From NCBI GenBank assembly GCA_932521025.1, contig OW051470.1, positions 7,178,501 through 7,242,500 on the forward strand: DNA of 64,000 bases, in the 5' to 3' direction. This stretch comes from Oscheius onirici (taxonomy: Eukaryota; Nematoda; Chromadorea; Rhabditida; Rhabditidae). This document shows, piece after piece, positions 34,447-46,803 of this stretch. Position numbers and translations under genes: made by a program. Numbering within the stretch: position 1 is the stretch's first letter; each line of letters opens with the position of its first letter. A model generated the notes under the pieces. That model saw nothing but the letters and a program-made list of their open reading frames with translations, had not been told where the DNA came from and did no database searches.

Positions 34447-36503
34447 TTATATTTCGAGATCATTGCGTTTTTCTGAAACTTGGCTCGGTTTTCTTTTCTC
34501 CTGCTGGTCTTGTTGTGAACCGCCCAAGTCAACTCCTTTCGTGTCGGGGAGGAAGAAGAGCGAGATTATCAGAGCAAATATTCCAATGGAGACTACGACA
34601 CCATAAGGAGCAGCTTTTGAGAACTGTGAGAGATAGGCCATCTGAAAGAAAAGGTCAAAATTGGACAGAGAACACCCACGACGGCTAGTAAACAATGTTT
34701 TTCTGAGTGGACTGGAATTTGATCGCAGCGCAGTCTTTCCGAAACCCGTCTATTCTCTTTACCAGCCTGAGTTTTTGGCACGTTTTCTATGCGGATGTAG
34801 CTCAGTAACTTTTAGTGTGTACTCCTTCATTTTTTATATAATCCCAGCAACTTTTTGGTTATTTTTGAAACTCACTTGAGGAGCGACAAGAGCACCAATT
34901 CTGGCCATCATACTGCACGTGCCCACTCCAACTGTTCGTAATCTTGTAGGAAATACTTCTGCGGACACAAGATAACAAGCGTCCCATGTCACCTCAATCA
35001 GAGACACACCAAGAATGTTAATTATGACAACTGAAATATTTTGTTTAGAAGTGTGGAGAGAGTCTACCTGCCCAATCTCTCCAGCTGTCTCCATCGCAGT
35101 CCGTGTCTGGAAGAAGAATGATGACCATTAGGGAAGAGTAGCAGAGAAGCATCAAAACTTGGGGTAGTTGATGAAGACGACGTCGATCGAAAGAGGGCCA
35201 GTAGGTATCCAGAAGAAAAACGAACTAAATGTTACGTGCAACCTCTCTGTGTGCAACACTCACAATCTTAGCAAAGGCCGTTACTAGACCGGAAACAAAT
35301 TGAGTCACATAGAAGCTACCAGCCAAGTTACCAGAGTTTAGATCACTTCCAAATGCTGACAAACTGAAAATAGTTTGATTCCGACGAGAGGGGGCTGGAA
35401 AGTACCTGGTACAGAACCAGAGAGTAGCTAGGATTACTGTCCGGATTCCCAGTTGTCTTTCTTGGAAAAGATCCTTCATTGTGTAGACGTGAGTGTCCAC
35501 ATTCGCAGCTTCTAGAGGTTGACTCTCTCCCTCGATTCTCTTCAATCCGGCCAGTTTTCTGATCTGACTCTCGGCCCGACGGGCATCTTCATACCGTCTT
35601 TTCGTTTGATACCTAAGAAATAAATCATTTACTACTAAACACAAACCATTTGGGAGACTCTGGGAAGAAAAAGATGACGAGCGGAACAACAGGGAGAGGA
35701 AGAAGAGCGGTTGCTATTGCTGCTGACCGCCACCATCCGCAGAGCCAACAGACGAAAGTGAAAACAACTCGGGCGTATCCCTGAAACAGATTTTTCTGAC
35801 ATATTGATTGAGAGAACTACCCAGTTGAAGAATGACCTCAAAAAGACCCGCTGTTCTGGCAGGATGAGCTCAAGAATATAAGTGTAAAAGACGACAAGAA
35901 TACAGGCTATACTGGTGCCGACAACAAAACGGAAAGCAGCAAAGACTTGCCAGTTTGGAGCAAACCCTGAAAGGAAAGAAAGAAGTAAGCAAAACTCTTT
36001 AAACTCACCACTAGCCGTCCCAAAAGCCATTCCGACGATTATTCCAAACATTGAGACGGGTTTTCTGCCAAAGTAGTCACCCAAATGACCGTATGTTACG
36101 GTCCCGAAAAGGACCCCCAGAAATTGGATCGTTGACACCTGAACAGGGAATAACCGCTAGCAAAGGCACTTACCCAGGTGGCATCATAAGCTTTTTCACA
36201 AAGGAGGTCAAAATCCTGGACCATGGAGCGGAAGATAGCCGGTTTCGTGACCACATGCGTGCAATTTTTCAACTCGCTGCATTGCTCCTTTTCGGAAAGA
36301 GAACATTGTTCTTTTGACCACTGGAAATCGGGATCCAGACATTCTTGAGTGGGGGTATAATTGTAAAAGACCTGGAGAACATTTCTTAAATGAAAATGCC
36401 ACAATCTTACAGGGAAGATTTGCTGACAGCAGAAGAAAAGAGCCATCTGCCAGAGGAGGAAGCAGACGACGTGGAAGCGGTTAATATTTAGCTGATTAAA
36501 CAT
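34447..36503 (-). CDS. SLC22-family organic ion transporter
   Basis: Major facilitator superfamily transporter of the OCT/OAT/OCTN group, plasma membrane, moving organic cations, anions or carnitine. It starts at ATG 36503 (MFNQLNINRFHVVCFLLWQM, TM1). A large extracellular loop with cysteines follows (TQECLDPDFQWSKEQC, SEKEQCSELKNCTHV), then LLCEKAYDATWVST before TM2, the MFS loop GHLGDYFGRKPVSMFG, RFVVGTSIACILVVFYTYILE, PESPKWYQTKRRYEDA, an intracellular segment, and VSAEVFPTRLRTVGVGTC followed by ARIGALVAPQ near TM11. It ends DTKGVDLGGSQQ ... KRNDLEI at 34447. About ten short introns. Complete, with the usual length of about 550 residues. The substrate cannot be predicted. Confidence 0.9.
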
Positions 36504-37213
36504 TTCGGACTAAAAATCGAGAGTCTGGTGGACAGTAGCAGCTGGTCGGAGGGGAGATAAAAGAAAAACGATAAGAAGAGGGCGATTGCGAAGAGAGATT
36601 CTTGAGCTTGGTGACAGGAAACGTTTAGCTTTCAGCAAAACTTGATGTTTGAGCCGAACCAGTTTTCAAAAACTCTTTGTCCTCTCTTATCAGCACGCGC
36701 TCCATCTGACGATATTACAGTGGCTACTCCAAAAGACAGTTTTCAGAGATCCACTTATTTACTTTCTCATTCAAGGAATTACTTTCTTGGAGTGGCAAAA
36801 CAAGTTTCGTTGAAGCAGACAGAGGTGGGACCACATCTTTTTTCGAATTCGGAAGAGCAAGGAGTTCCAAACAGAGCCAGCGAGATGGTCAAAAGACAAG
36901 AAGAGACGAGCTAAAAAGTTTTGGCACAGAAGGAAACACACTTACGATAGAAAACAGCCGCATGTTTGGGAGTGAATGGAACATGGCGAGTGGTAATATT
37001 TATGGGTAAACAAACAGAGAGTGTTAAAACTAGTTTAGGAATGCGAAATTGGAGAGGAAGACAAACAAAACAGTCAGTTGCAATATGAACAACTGTGCCA
37101 GAAACCGAACAATAGAACAGTACGAGTTCTCAGATTTCGGCTCAGAAAACTGTTCAAATTCAAATTGTTAACCGAAATAGTCAATTATTAAGGATTTATT
37201 ACAAATTATTAGT
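36504..37213. other. Intergenic, nothing recognised
   Basis: About 700 bp between the SLC22 start and the protease 3' end. An open plus-strand frame at 36642-36914 (90 codons) has no splice or domain support and covers the SLC22 promoter. Confidence 0.4.
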
Positions 37214-38385
37214 TCAAGCATGCGGAAGAGCAGCGGCCATGTTGCTCTCAAAGCTGGCCTCATTTGTCCCGCGAATGATTCGGAAGAAGCCTTGCTCTCC
37301 CCAGCTTGACCCCCAAGAGTTGGCGACAATCCAGTAAGGAGTTCCATTCTGAACGCCCCAGCCGACGACTCGAACACAATGACGACCATAGTATCGTCCT
37401 CCGGTGTGCTGAAGATTGTCTACTGGGTCTTTAAAAAGAAACCCTACCACATAGATGCCGCTTCTGTACTGGTAGAAGTCTCCGTAAACGTCGAAAGTTG
37501 CACTGACTGGACCATGAGCCATGATGTCTTTCTGGATAGAGGTCACATCTCCATTGGGAAGAGAGTACGCTTGTCCGGAGCCTAAAGTATCCCTAATTCA
37601 TTATTCTCAGTTCTTACCAAAGTGTTTATCGTTAGCGTAGGGGGTACTGTAGCTGGCCTCACACGATCTCTTACACGACGGGGTAGAATATCCTCCCTGG
37701 GGACAGTTCGAAGAGCAGGGAGGAATCTCATAGGGTTTACACCCATGATTCGACCCGTAAGCACCGCCTGTAACCACTCCATTGGTAATCCAGTAGTTGA
37801 AGGCAGAGATCGGCCAGCCGCCATTGCATCTGAACTCATTTAAATTTAATAGGTGTCCATCTCAACTCACCCGCTTCCACATGAAGTACAGCACGAGAGG
37901 ATATCATCGGCCGAGATTTCAACTTGTTGAGAGTTGGCGATGCAGCTCCTGTCACTCATGGTCGTAGCAGAACACTGTAAAAGTTTGCTGAAACAGTCGA
38001 GAAATCTCATACCCAGGACCAGCAGCTTCCGCACTGCGACTGATCGTATATGGTCTTGATCGAATTGCAGTTGGGCCATTGAGTACGGGCATCGAAGCTG
38101 GCAGGAATAGAGTTCTCCGAGATCCAGTCAAGTCTTGGAGACTCCGCTCCCCGTCTAGTTTCCCTGGCAAAGATTCCAGTCATAACCTTGTTTTGCATTT
38201 CAGCCTCTGTGAAGTTGCAATGTTCCGCCTTGAAAGAGTCCTGTCTGTAGTTGAGATACTCCACAAGATTGTCCCCATTCAGATGAGAGGCGAAGGATGG
38301 AATATCTAAAAAGAGTTAGAGAACACTGTATTCGACTACCAGTAGCAAAGCACAAAGATAGAAGGGATGTGAGAAGAAGAAGCAT
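37214..38385 (-). CDS. Cathepsin B-like cysteine protease
   Basis: Papain-family (C1A) lysosomal or gut digestive protease of the nematode cpr group. The signal peptide [16 protein letters not shown] is at 38385. The propeptide has the cathepsin B form ([20 protein letters not shown]), and the mature enzyme begins near [14 protein letters not shown]. Catalytic Cys is in [10 protein letters not shown] with the oxyanion Gln before it. The occluding-loop region is present ([28 protein letters not shown]), which gives cathepsin B its dipeptidyl carboxypeptidase activity. Catalytic His is in [11 protein letters not shown], where most family members have GGHAVRI, and catalytic Asn is in [17 protein letters not shown]. 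The propeptide-to-loop exons are intact and all three catalytic residues remain, so it should be active. Five or more introns of about 35-60 nt. It ends at 37214. Confidence 0.93.
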
Positions 38386-39736
38386 ATTGACTTGTCAACC
38401 CGTCCACTCCCAGCATTTTATAGGACAAGTCGTTATCGCGGACCCATGCAGAGGATGTCAGTGGAAGGCAACAAGTCTCAGCAGTTTTGAACAACAAAAC
38501 AAGTGGAGCAACTTCCTCTTCAGAAAAAAAAATTAAAAAGAGGAAAGTACTATGAACATCGATCTACTGGTTAGAAGTTGTACACTAGGGACAGCGAACA
38601 AGTCCCCTTCGTTTCAAACTAAACCAGCCGACTTTGTCGTCTGACGACGTCGTATCCCATTTCGTACCCCTACAACAGTATTACAACTTTCGAAGTTCAA
38701 AACTTAATTGTTGTCTAATTTCTCGACAAGATATAACTTGTTACCTACGGCTTCATAGTGCCAAACATAAGGGGACTTGAAAACAGCAAAAAAAGGATTA
38801 TTTCGAAAAACGGACGTGGTAGCCGAATTCCTCACAAAATTTCGATAAAACAGTTGCCGTCAGATTCGCATTTTGACAGTGCAGAGCGGTTGAAAAGTTC
38901 AAATTACACTTCGTGTACCTTTAGCGTTTTAATAAGAGAGGACCAGCCGTCTACGACGGCTGTCGCCGCCCTGGCGCCTGCGGCGCTCAGAAATGCGAAG
39001 AATGTTGTCCAAGCATTAGATTACTCGTTCCCACTCTAAGTTCAAAACTAACTATCTAATCCTAAGAAAAGCTAACTTGTCTTGACTTGTTCGTTGCCAT
39101 GGACAAACAAACATAAATAAACAGAGTCTATCACCGACACCATTGCGCTTTAGTAGTAGAGAGATGTTTGTACTGTCTACAATTTCTTGACTGTATCACC
39201 AACCGATTGTTGTCCGTTTTAAATGATTATAAGGTTGTAAACCTTCGGTTATCTCAAAATCAGGAAACTGAGCCCCACAGTCCATACCGTTAGCATTGAA
39301 ACCTGAGCTCTATATTTCAAAAGACGGCTGGTATGTCATGTGCTCTGCTTGTAATATTAGAACGACCAGCCATGTAAGGGTATAGATCACTTGGGAGTTT
39401 TTCACAATTTTTTGTCTTTTCATTTTATTTCGTTTCCATCCAAAAAAAAATCGGCAAATTTTGAGCCTTTTGACACCAAAACGACTTCGAAAATTTCCCT
39501 CACAATCAGGCAATTTAAGAGCTGAAATTTCACATTTATCTCTAATTTTCTCGCCTTTTCAATCGTTTTCTTCTTCGGTTCTCTCAATAAATTTCGTTGT
39601 TTTTAACGAATATTTTCTCTCGTTAGATTGCAAAACGGCTTCAAGGCGATTCTTGACAATTCTATTGTGATTTTCATTTCGATTTATCCGTTTCTTCGTT
39701 CTCCGCATCATTTCTACTCGTTCGAGCCGCTGGGAA
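38386..39736. other. Intergenic, one GC-rich hairpin
   Basis: 1.35 kb, mostly AT-rich. At about 38943-38990 there is a GC-rich patch with AGCCGTCTACGACGGCT, a short hairpin, followed by GCGCCTGCGGCGC. Nothing else is recognised. Confidence 0.4.
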
Positions 39737-42234
39737 ATGAGCCACGGATACGCGGAAAAAGAAGCTGGAGAATTTCCGTGTTTCGCTGAACGCGGAAAGA
39801 CAATTTTGTACCCACGGTATTCCGCGGAAGAAATTTTTGTCATTTGCCTTGCCTCCACAGTCAGAAATGCTGACATGTGAGTCTACGTTTAAAATATTTG
39901 TTATTTAGATCGGCGCCTTCGCTGAGTGGCGTTTTCCGTTTCACAATTTTTGAACAATTTTCTTCTTTCAGAAAATCCTGTTGCGTGAGATGCGTCGGGA
40001 ACCCCAGCTTCGACAATGTCTATATTTTGGAGGGGCACATTGCCGTTCAACGTCTTCGCTTCAGTCACCACCAGTAAGTTTTATTTTGGATTTTCTGCCT
40101 TTCACTCCTTTAAGACGTGTACTCGGTTTTTACATTCTTTCTGGAAGAAAGTACACTAATCAGAGCGAACTTTCAGGGGTTCAACAGTCCGCTTAACCAC
40201 CTGGAGGGCTCTTGAGTCTGCAGTTTGATGAATGAAAACTTTGTTCGAGAACTGTAGCCTCACAGTCTCTCTTGAATGCTAATTGCTAACATTCAATCAC
40301 CAGAGTTTTTGTAAACTAACCTTTTTCAGGTGCAATGAGTGCCCTCTCGTCTTCGGAACGAAGACAGCTACGGTTGATCACGTTTAGCAAGTCTAGCAAG
40401 TCTGCCACGTGGACTTAGAACGATGCTCTCAATAAGACGGAACCTTTGAAGAGGAAAAGAGACAAAGTATTCGGTTCGTTATTTGTTTCTGTCTCCGTAT
40501 TAGTCTTCCTGTCCCTCTGTCTACCTATTGCTTGTCGCGTCTTTCTGGTTTTTGTTCATGTCAAAGGTAACGACTATTACCGAGAAGCTCGCCTCCAATC
40601 TGCTCTTGTTGGACATCGCTGTCAACGCGGAACTTTCATCCGTCAAATCGTCTTCCACGAACGTTTCGTTCTTTGAGTCCAGCGACGAGTTTTCTTTTTC
40701 TCATTGTGTTTCTGTCTTACTGTCTTTTTGTTTATTCTACCCGCTTTTCCAGGTACCAGAAATAATTGCCAGCTGTGCGGACAAGCTGTCAGCCAGGAGT
40801 GGACCAGCAGATGCAACCATGCTAATGTCCACACAGGAAATACCCGCTCTACGCGTGCTGCTGCAGGAAAGAGTCGACAGCACTCACAATGGACACTTGT
40901 TTCCCAAGTCAGTTTTATTCGGGAGGGAAGGGAGGAGCCAGAGACACCGAACCGAATTACACGGCTTAAACTGGTGCCTACCCGTAATTCAGTACAAAAT
41001 GACACTTTTGAAACCGCTCGAAATAAAGAGTTTCAGGTGTTTGAAGTATGTAGAATTGGTAGGTGGATCTTCCATTGGCTTTTAGACATGTTTGATCTTT
41101 TTAAAGTCTCGTAAAACGAGGTTTTTACGACTGCCTCTATAATTTTGAAACAATTGTAAACAGTTCTTCCACTATCTACGCCGCGAAGAGGGTTTTAAAA
41201 GGTGCTGAAAAACATGGCCCATACCGATTTTCCTAAAAGTGCATGAAGGTCCCTGAACAATACTACGCAGAGATTGGTCGATCTGAATGGGACTCCAATC
41301 GGGAGAAGAGACGCGACAACAGGAAGCTCGGGACAGTCCAGTCAAACGTCTCAAAGGAGAGGAAAGCAAAGATCTGGATCTTCAACCCGAATCCAGTCAA
41401 ACGGATCTCTCAGTTCCGGTGACTCAAAAATCGATCTATGCTGAGTGACAAATCGGACGACTCTCTTCCTGTCTAACCAACGCAGTCGGAGCAACAGTTG
41501 TCCTGTCTCAAAACTCGATCTCATCGCTTTCTCTTGACGACCAGACCGATCAATCGAACGACGATGCTGAAACCGGAGCTGCTTCTATTCTGGGAGAACG
41601 CATTCAATGTCTCCATGCTGATCCGATCAGCGTCTTTAAAATGCAAGTCTTTTATGATCATTTTTATAATTATGTCATTTCAGATCGGTGACTTGCGAGC
41701 CGTCGGCCAAGAAGCTCAGACTCTGTTCACCAACGTCGTCATTCGGGCTCCGATCACTCGAAACTTCGCCAAAGAGACCTTCAGCCGTTGGAACCTCAGT
41801 TCATCTCAAATCCGGCTGGCAATGTCGCTTCTTCAGAAAGAAACCAGCAACGTTCTTGCCACAATATACGAAGTGACTGGCGTAAGTTCTTCTTTTCTCC
41901 CTTTTTCGTAACTGCTTGTTTTTAGTCGTTGGTCACCACGTCTCTCGACATGCACACTTACGTAGTTGAGTGTTCGCGTCGAAACGATCAGCTATGCAGC
42001 CAGATCGTCTGCACGCATCCTATCGACACCGGGGTTCAGTTCCCGGTGGTGAGTTATCTTTTTTCTCGAACTCTAGAAAAAACTCCGACTTCTTTTCGGA
42101 GATAAAGTAATCAAAAACTGTCGTAGCTTGCATTTTTGAGCGATGATACAGTAACTAGCTGGAAGGAAACACGAAAGAAGAGGAATCAATAAATTGTCTA
42201 TTTTCAGGTGCTTCTTCGACATTTCCCCAAGTAG
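39737..42234 (+). CDS. Putative zinc-finger-like, Cys/His-rich nuclear protein, unrecognised
   Basis: Exons in phase: 39737-39876, 39972-40073, 40330-40381, 40419-40466, 40567-40705, 40753-40917, one or two uncertain exons between 41030 and 41430, then 41486-41646, 41684-41881, 41926-42048, 42208-42234. Possible zinc-binding pairs are SCCVRCVGNPSF, a following SHHQCNECPLVF...TVDH and NNCQLCGQAVSQ...SRCNHANVH, so two CxxC ... H/C modules. A basic nuclear-localisation-like KTEPLKRKRDK follows the first. The C-terminal half (GDLRAVGQEAQTLFTNVV, APITRNFAKETFSRWNL, QIRLAMSLLQKETSNVL) is a compact, helical region ending VLLRHFPK. It looks like a DNA-binding regulator, but no family was identified. 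Middle exons (41250-41430) stay open in two frames, so that join is a guess. Confidence 0.5.
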
Positions 42235-43321
42235 AAGACCGTCTTCTCGTCTTCTTCGACAAATTCTGGTCTCTGAAACTCTCTTTTTTCTGTAATACCG
42301 TTTTGTTATCTATTCAAAAAATAGATTTGTTTTTCCTATTGTTTCTTTGAGAACTTGCAAGACGAAATCAGTTATGGGGGTGGTGAAATGATGTCTCTCT
42401 GTCAGTCAAATTTCCACAAAAAAATAGTTTTCTCATGATTGCTGTAGTTTGCTAGCTATGTTCTTGTAGGAGTTCAAAGCTAGCTTTTAAATTATATAAG
42501 CAAGCCGCTCCCAGATTCAGGCGAGAGCCATCGCTGTTACCAGTGCATTTCCTTCCCCTATCTTAATACTCTCTCAATATACTCTCCTCACCTCTTATTA
42601 CAATCTTCCATCTTGTGTACTTGCTACATAATGTAATCATAGAACTCTCAGCCATACACAGACAGACAGATATATGGATAGACCAAGTTAATCTTTCCTA
42701 CAGTTCTTATCCTTCCTATTCCCTTTTTCCTCGCGTCATTTCATGTTTTGTTTGTTCATTTCGCACGCTCCGCCGAGAGAGGAAAACGACCACGGATTTT
42801 CCCCCGTTCTATGTGAGCGCAAGAGACTGGGATCGATTCTCCCGGCAGAGCACCCAAAACGGGCCGATTCGTAATTATAAAGCGCCTAATTGTTTGTTTC
42901 TTTTTCAGTATTTCAACCTATATTTTCCGTCTCAAGAAGACCCAGACAGTCAGTTTGTCTCTGAGCAAACAGTGTGAATCAGTGTGCTTTGAGCCTGGTT
43001 TCTGTCTCCAGAGCGAGAGAGCCCATAAACAGTTATTGTACTGCATTACTTTTTTCGCCTAGGGGACTGATATCATTTACTCTCCATAAATATTCCTTCT
43101 GAATTTAGACGTTGGAACTTTGACCAATTTTCCTTCAAAATTGTTCCACATTGTTTACTGAACCCTACCAATTTCCACCCACTTATTGCCTCCTCCTCTC
43201 GCACCGCTTTTCTCCCTCCTTTTGTGTCCCTCTCTTTTCTCCTCGAATCTCTTGTTGCCATATTTGAACTTCAAACTAAAAAAAACCTAGGCCGAAAGAT
43301 AGAAATAGTTGAATCGTAAAG
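42235..43321. other. Intergenic, nothing recognised
   Basis: About 1.1 kb, pyrimidine-rich on the plus strand toward 43.2 kb. A 120-codon open frame at 42615-42977 lacks splice context and a recognisable domain. The SVOP-like promoter is probably here. Confidence 0.4.
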
Positions 43322-45341
43322 ATGGGAGACAAGGCCATCCTTGTGGAGGTTCTGGAAGCAGCTGATCTGACAGAAGCGTATTCTCATCTCACTCCTCAGA
43401 GTCTGATCAGCGAGTGAGTACATGTCTGTTCTGTTCAGATCCTTTAATTTCTCTATCCCACCAGGGTCAGAACGTGCATTCGCTGTTCCTGTCCGCTACT
43501 GTCTCCGTCCCTACTGGAATAAATTGTTTTAGGCTGCGACACGTCGGGCAAGATCTGTCTGTCCAGTACTCTTCAATTGACGATAGTACGACTTTCGAAA
43601 CGCCGACTGATCAGAGACGAGCGTCTGAGACTCTTGCCTCTTTTACAGTGGATGAGGCGGTCGAAGCATTGGGATTTGGTCGGTTCCAAGTCAAACTGAG
43701 TCTTTTGACTGGATTGGCATGGGTGAGGGAATTCAGAAAAGTTAAAATCCAAGTTTTGAGATGGCGGACGCAATGGAAATGATGCTCCTGTCGTTACTCT
43801 CTCCTTCCCTCGTCTGCGAATTTGGAATTTCTCCAGTTGAACAGGCTCTCGTCACGACATGTGTCTTCTCCGGAATGATGCTGTCTTCAACCTTCTGGGG
43901 TAAACTCTGCGACCGTTTTGGAAGAGCAGTTGGACTACGATCCTGTGCAGCCATGGCCTTTGCTGTCGGAGCTTTGAGTGCCTTCTCCCCAACCTTCTAT
44001 TTATTGCTTCTCTTCAGAGGCCTGACTGGTTTCGGAATAGGTGGCGTCCCTCAATCGCGAGTTACTTGTTCTGCCATTGAAAAATCTTTTTCAGTGTCAC
44101 CTTATACGCTGAATTTTTGCCAGTAGCTTCTCGAGCAAAATGCGTCGTTCTCATCGAAGCCTTCTGGGCAGTCGGAGCTGCCTTTGAAGCTCTTCTGGCC
44201 TACTTTGTTGCTCCATATGGATGGAGGATCCTGGTCTTGTTGTCAGCAGTTCCTTTGGGAATCTTCTCGCTCCTGGCTATGGTGAGTGAGAGTACAAGTA
44301 ACGTTTAACTCGTCCCTTTCAGTGGTTACCTGAATCTGCCCGTTTCCATGTCGCCACAGGTCAGACCGATAAGGCGCTGGCCACGCTCCAGAGAGCAGCC
44401 AGAGAGAATCGTGTTCAACTACCCAAAGGAACTTTGGTTGGAGCCAGGAACATCCAACCAGGAGGAGAACTAGTTTCTGCATCTCTCCTGAGTCCCGAGT
44501 ACAGAAAGACTACCCTTCTTCTCTGGTTTATCTGGTAGGTCAAAAGAAATCAATTAACATTTCAATTAGGGCTGCCAACGCCTTCTCCTACTACGGCTCC
44601 GTCTTGTTCACCACTGTTCTCTTCCAATCCCACGACGAATGTCACGGCGGATTTTCTTCCAACGCCACAATGGCCACAGGCTGTCAGCCGTTGACCAGAG
44701 ATGACTACTTCCATCTCCTCTCTGCAACTATGGCCGAATTCCCTGGTCTCATCGTGACTGTCTTCATCATCGAATGGATGGGAAGGAAAAAGACGATGGC
44801 TATAGAATTTGGTGTCTTCGCCCTCTTCACCTACTTGCTCCTGTTCTGTCTGGACAGGTATCGAGATACTTGTTGTCTTGAACAAATTGTATTGTCTAGA
44901 CTTACCGTAACCTCAATGGTCTTCATAGCAAGAGCGTTTATTTCCGGAGCCTTCCAGTGCGCTTACGTCTACACTCCGGAAGTCTATCCGACAAAACTGA
45001 GGGCGGCAGGACTGGGAGCAGCTTCAGCTATGGCTAGACTCGGAGCCATTGTTACGCCGTTTGTTGCTCAGGTACTTTGTCTATTCCATTTTGACTGGAT
45101 ACTCAAAACATTAACGAGCTTCTGTGCTTATTCCACTAGTTTATCGGTTCAGTAGTCCCCAAGAAAGAGACTTCAGGTCCTCTCTGGACAGTCCTTGTCT
45201 CTACCAATAGGAGTCTATGGAACTGCTGCCTTGCTAGGAGCTGTTGCCTCAATAGCTCTTCCTATTGAGACGATGGGAAGGAAAATGACGGTTTGCTACA
45301 AGATTAATTTTATTACTGGCAAGATTCAGGATACGATATAA
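43322..45341 (+). CDS. SVOP-like (synaptic vesicle 2-related) MFS transporter
   Basis: Twelve-helix major facilitator of the SV2/SVOP group, expected in synaptic vesicle or other organelle membranes. The start is [20 protein letters not shown]. The SVOP N-terminal signature follows: [20 protein letters not shown], then [20 protein letters not shown] (TM1). Next come [20 protein letters not shown] (the MFS loop 2-3), [45 protein letters not shown], a luminal loop with [26 protein letters not shown], and near the C-terminus [20 protein letters not shown] followed by [16 protein letters not shown]. The last exon gives GRKMTDTI and stops at 45341. Exon 1 is 43322-43413. The W-MADAMEM junction uses a TTTTGAG acceptor. 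It ends some residues before vertebrate SVOP, but the domain is complete. The ligand is unknown. Confidence 0.9.
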
Positions 45342-45443
45342 ATAGCGGAAGGGAAAGATCATAGCTGTGAACACATCAAGGAGAAGAAGAAAAAATTCAG
45401 AGAATATTTGGCACAGAATAAATAATTTTGCTTGAGGTAGTTT

Positions 45444-46574
45444 TTACAAAGTTTTCTTCATTTCCCTTCCATCGTCGTCTTCCAGCTCGCTCTCAGAGGT
45501 TGCGGCTTCTTCTTCGGCTGAAGATTCAGCTCCGAGGCTCTTCTCGACCTCGTCGAGGAACATGTCACACCACTGTTGCAAGATTTTGTTGTTTAGTGGA
45601 GCTGAAAGGAATAGATGCGACACTTCATTTCTACCTACGACCCTGTGGTTATCTGTAGGCTCTTTCGAAAAGTTTGTGTGCAACAATGTGACAATCTGAG
45701 GCGATTCAAAAAAGGTCACATAACTAGCGATTTTTTTAAAAAGCTTTTCCAATACATACCTTGGAAAAGAGCAGCGGGAAGTAGCTGTTTTGATCCCAAA
45801 ATCTTCATTCTTCTCGTGATGCTCTTCGCCACCTGAATCAGTTTATTTTCTCTAGTATTTATTAGACTTATCTTCGCAGCCTTTTCCTCTTTCTGTCCCT
45901 TTTCCGAGAAACCAACAACTGAGAATCGGACATCTTCAAACTTGGCCTTTTTCTTCGTCTTGCCGTCCGCAGCCACCTCTTCCATCCAATCCAACAGCCA
46001 AGCGGAATCGTCGTCGCTGTTGGGGTCAGCAACAAAGGCTATCACTCCCTAAAAAAGTCTTTTCTTTGGTAGCAAACAACCCGATTTTCTAAGATTCAAG
46101 ACATCTTCTTACGCAAGGTTTGAGGAAGATTCACTTGATCTTCTAAGAAGTATTCTCTTACCCTAAAAGTCATCAGCTGACTCGGTTTGAAGGTGTCCAG
46201 AGTCCATTCTTTTGGAGCCACTGTGGTCTCCTTTTTGACAAAACCAACCACATCTTTGCTGAATTGCTTGGCCGGTCCTTCTTCGCCTCCAAGACTCAAA
46301 ATCACAATTTCACACTTGGCCGTCTCTTCAGCTCTTCTCTCCGCTTCCTTTTTCTATAACTTCTCTTGAAAACTAGTTTTATCCAACTCACCGCAGCATA
46401 TCTCAAATAAAAAGCATGAACTCGCTGATAGATGAGGTAGACAATTCCGGGAAGAATCACTCCCAGCGTAGCTGTCACGTAGAGAAGAATCTCGTCCTTC
46501 TCGAGAAATTCCTCGTACCATTCCTTCGGACCCGTGGGTTTCGTCTCGGGACGGAGGGGCGGATGGAAAGACAT
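45444..46574 (-). CDS. Membrane-anchored flavodoxin-like protein (TYW1 N-terminal-like)
   Basis: Starts at ATG 46574, ends at 45444, about 6 exons. One N-terminal membrane segment (DEILLYVTATLGVILPGIVYLIY) is followed by a basic helix (KKEAERRAEETAKCE). The soluble domain then reads IVILSLGGEEGPAKQFSKDV, where a flavodoxin FMN loop (GSQTGTAKxFAxxL) would be, WTLDTFKPSQLMTF, GVIAFVADPNSDDDSAWLLDWMEE, FEDVRFSVVGFSEKG, and MKILGSKQLLPAALFQ before LQQWCDMFLDEVEKSL and a very acidic tail. The order and the WLLDWMEE/FSVVGF motifs match the flavodoxin domain of TYW1 (tRNA wybutosine synthesis), but no radical-SAM CxxxCxxC domain is present, and the P-loop has lost the Thr/Ser residues that bind FMN phosphate. 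It may be a non-enzymatic descendant. It lies 230 bp downstream of ADCK2 on the same strand. Confidence 0.65.
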
Positions 46575-46803
46575 CCTACTACTGATTTTGTTGGATCTTT
46601 TGCTGACAACACCATGCTGTCACTGCACACAACATACGTCACGAAATAGAAATTTACTAATATCACAACGTAATTTCTGATCATGCAAAAGATAATTTTG
46701 GGTACAGTCAACCCACTTTTCTGACTAGTACAACTGTTTTAGGCACTCTTTTTCTGCACCGTTTTTATCAGATTCTTCTAACTACTCGTATATGTACAGG
46801 ACC

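Noticed and set aside
42615-42977. 120-codon plus-strand ORF before the SVOP-like gene
   Set aside because: No ATG start, no domain and no splice support.
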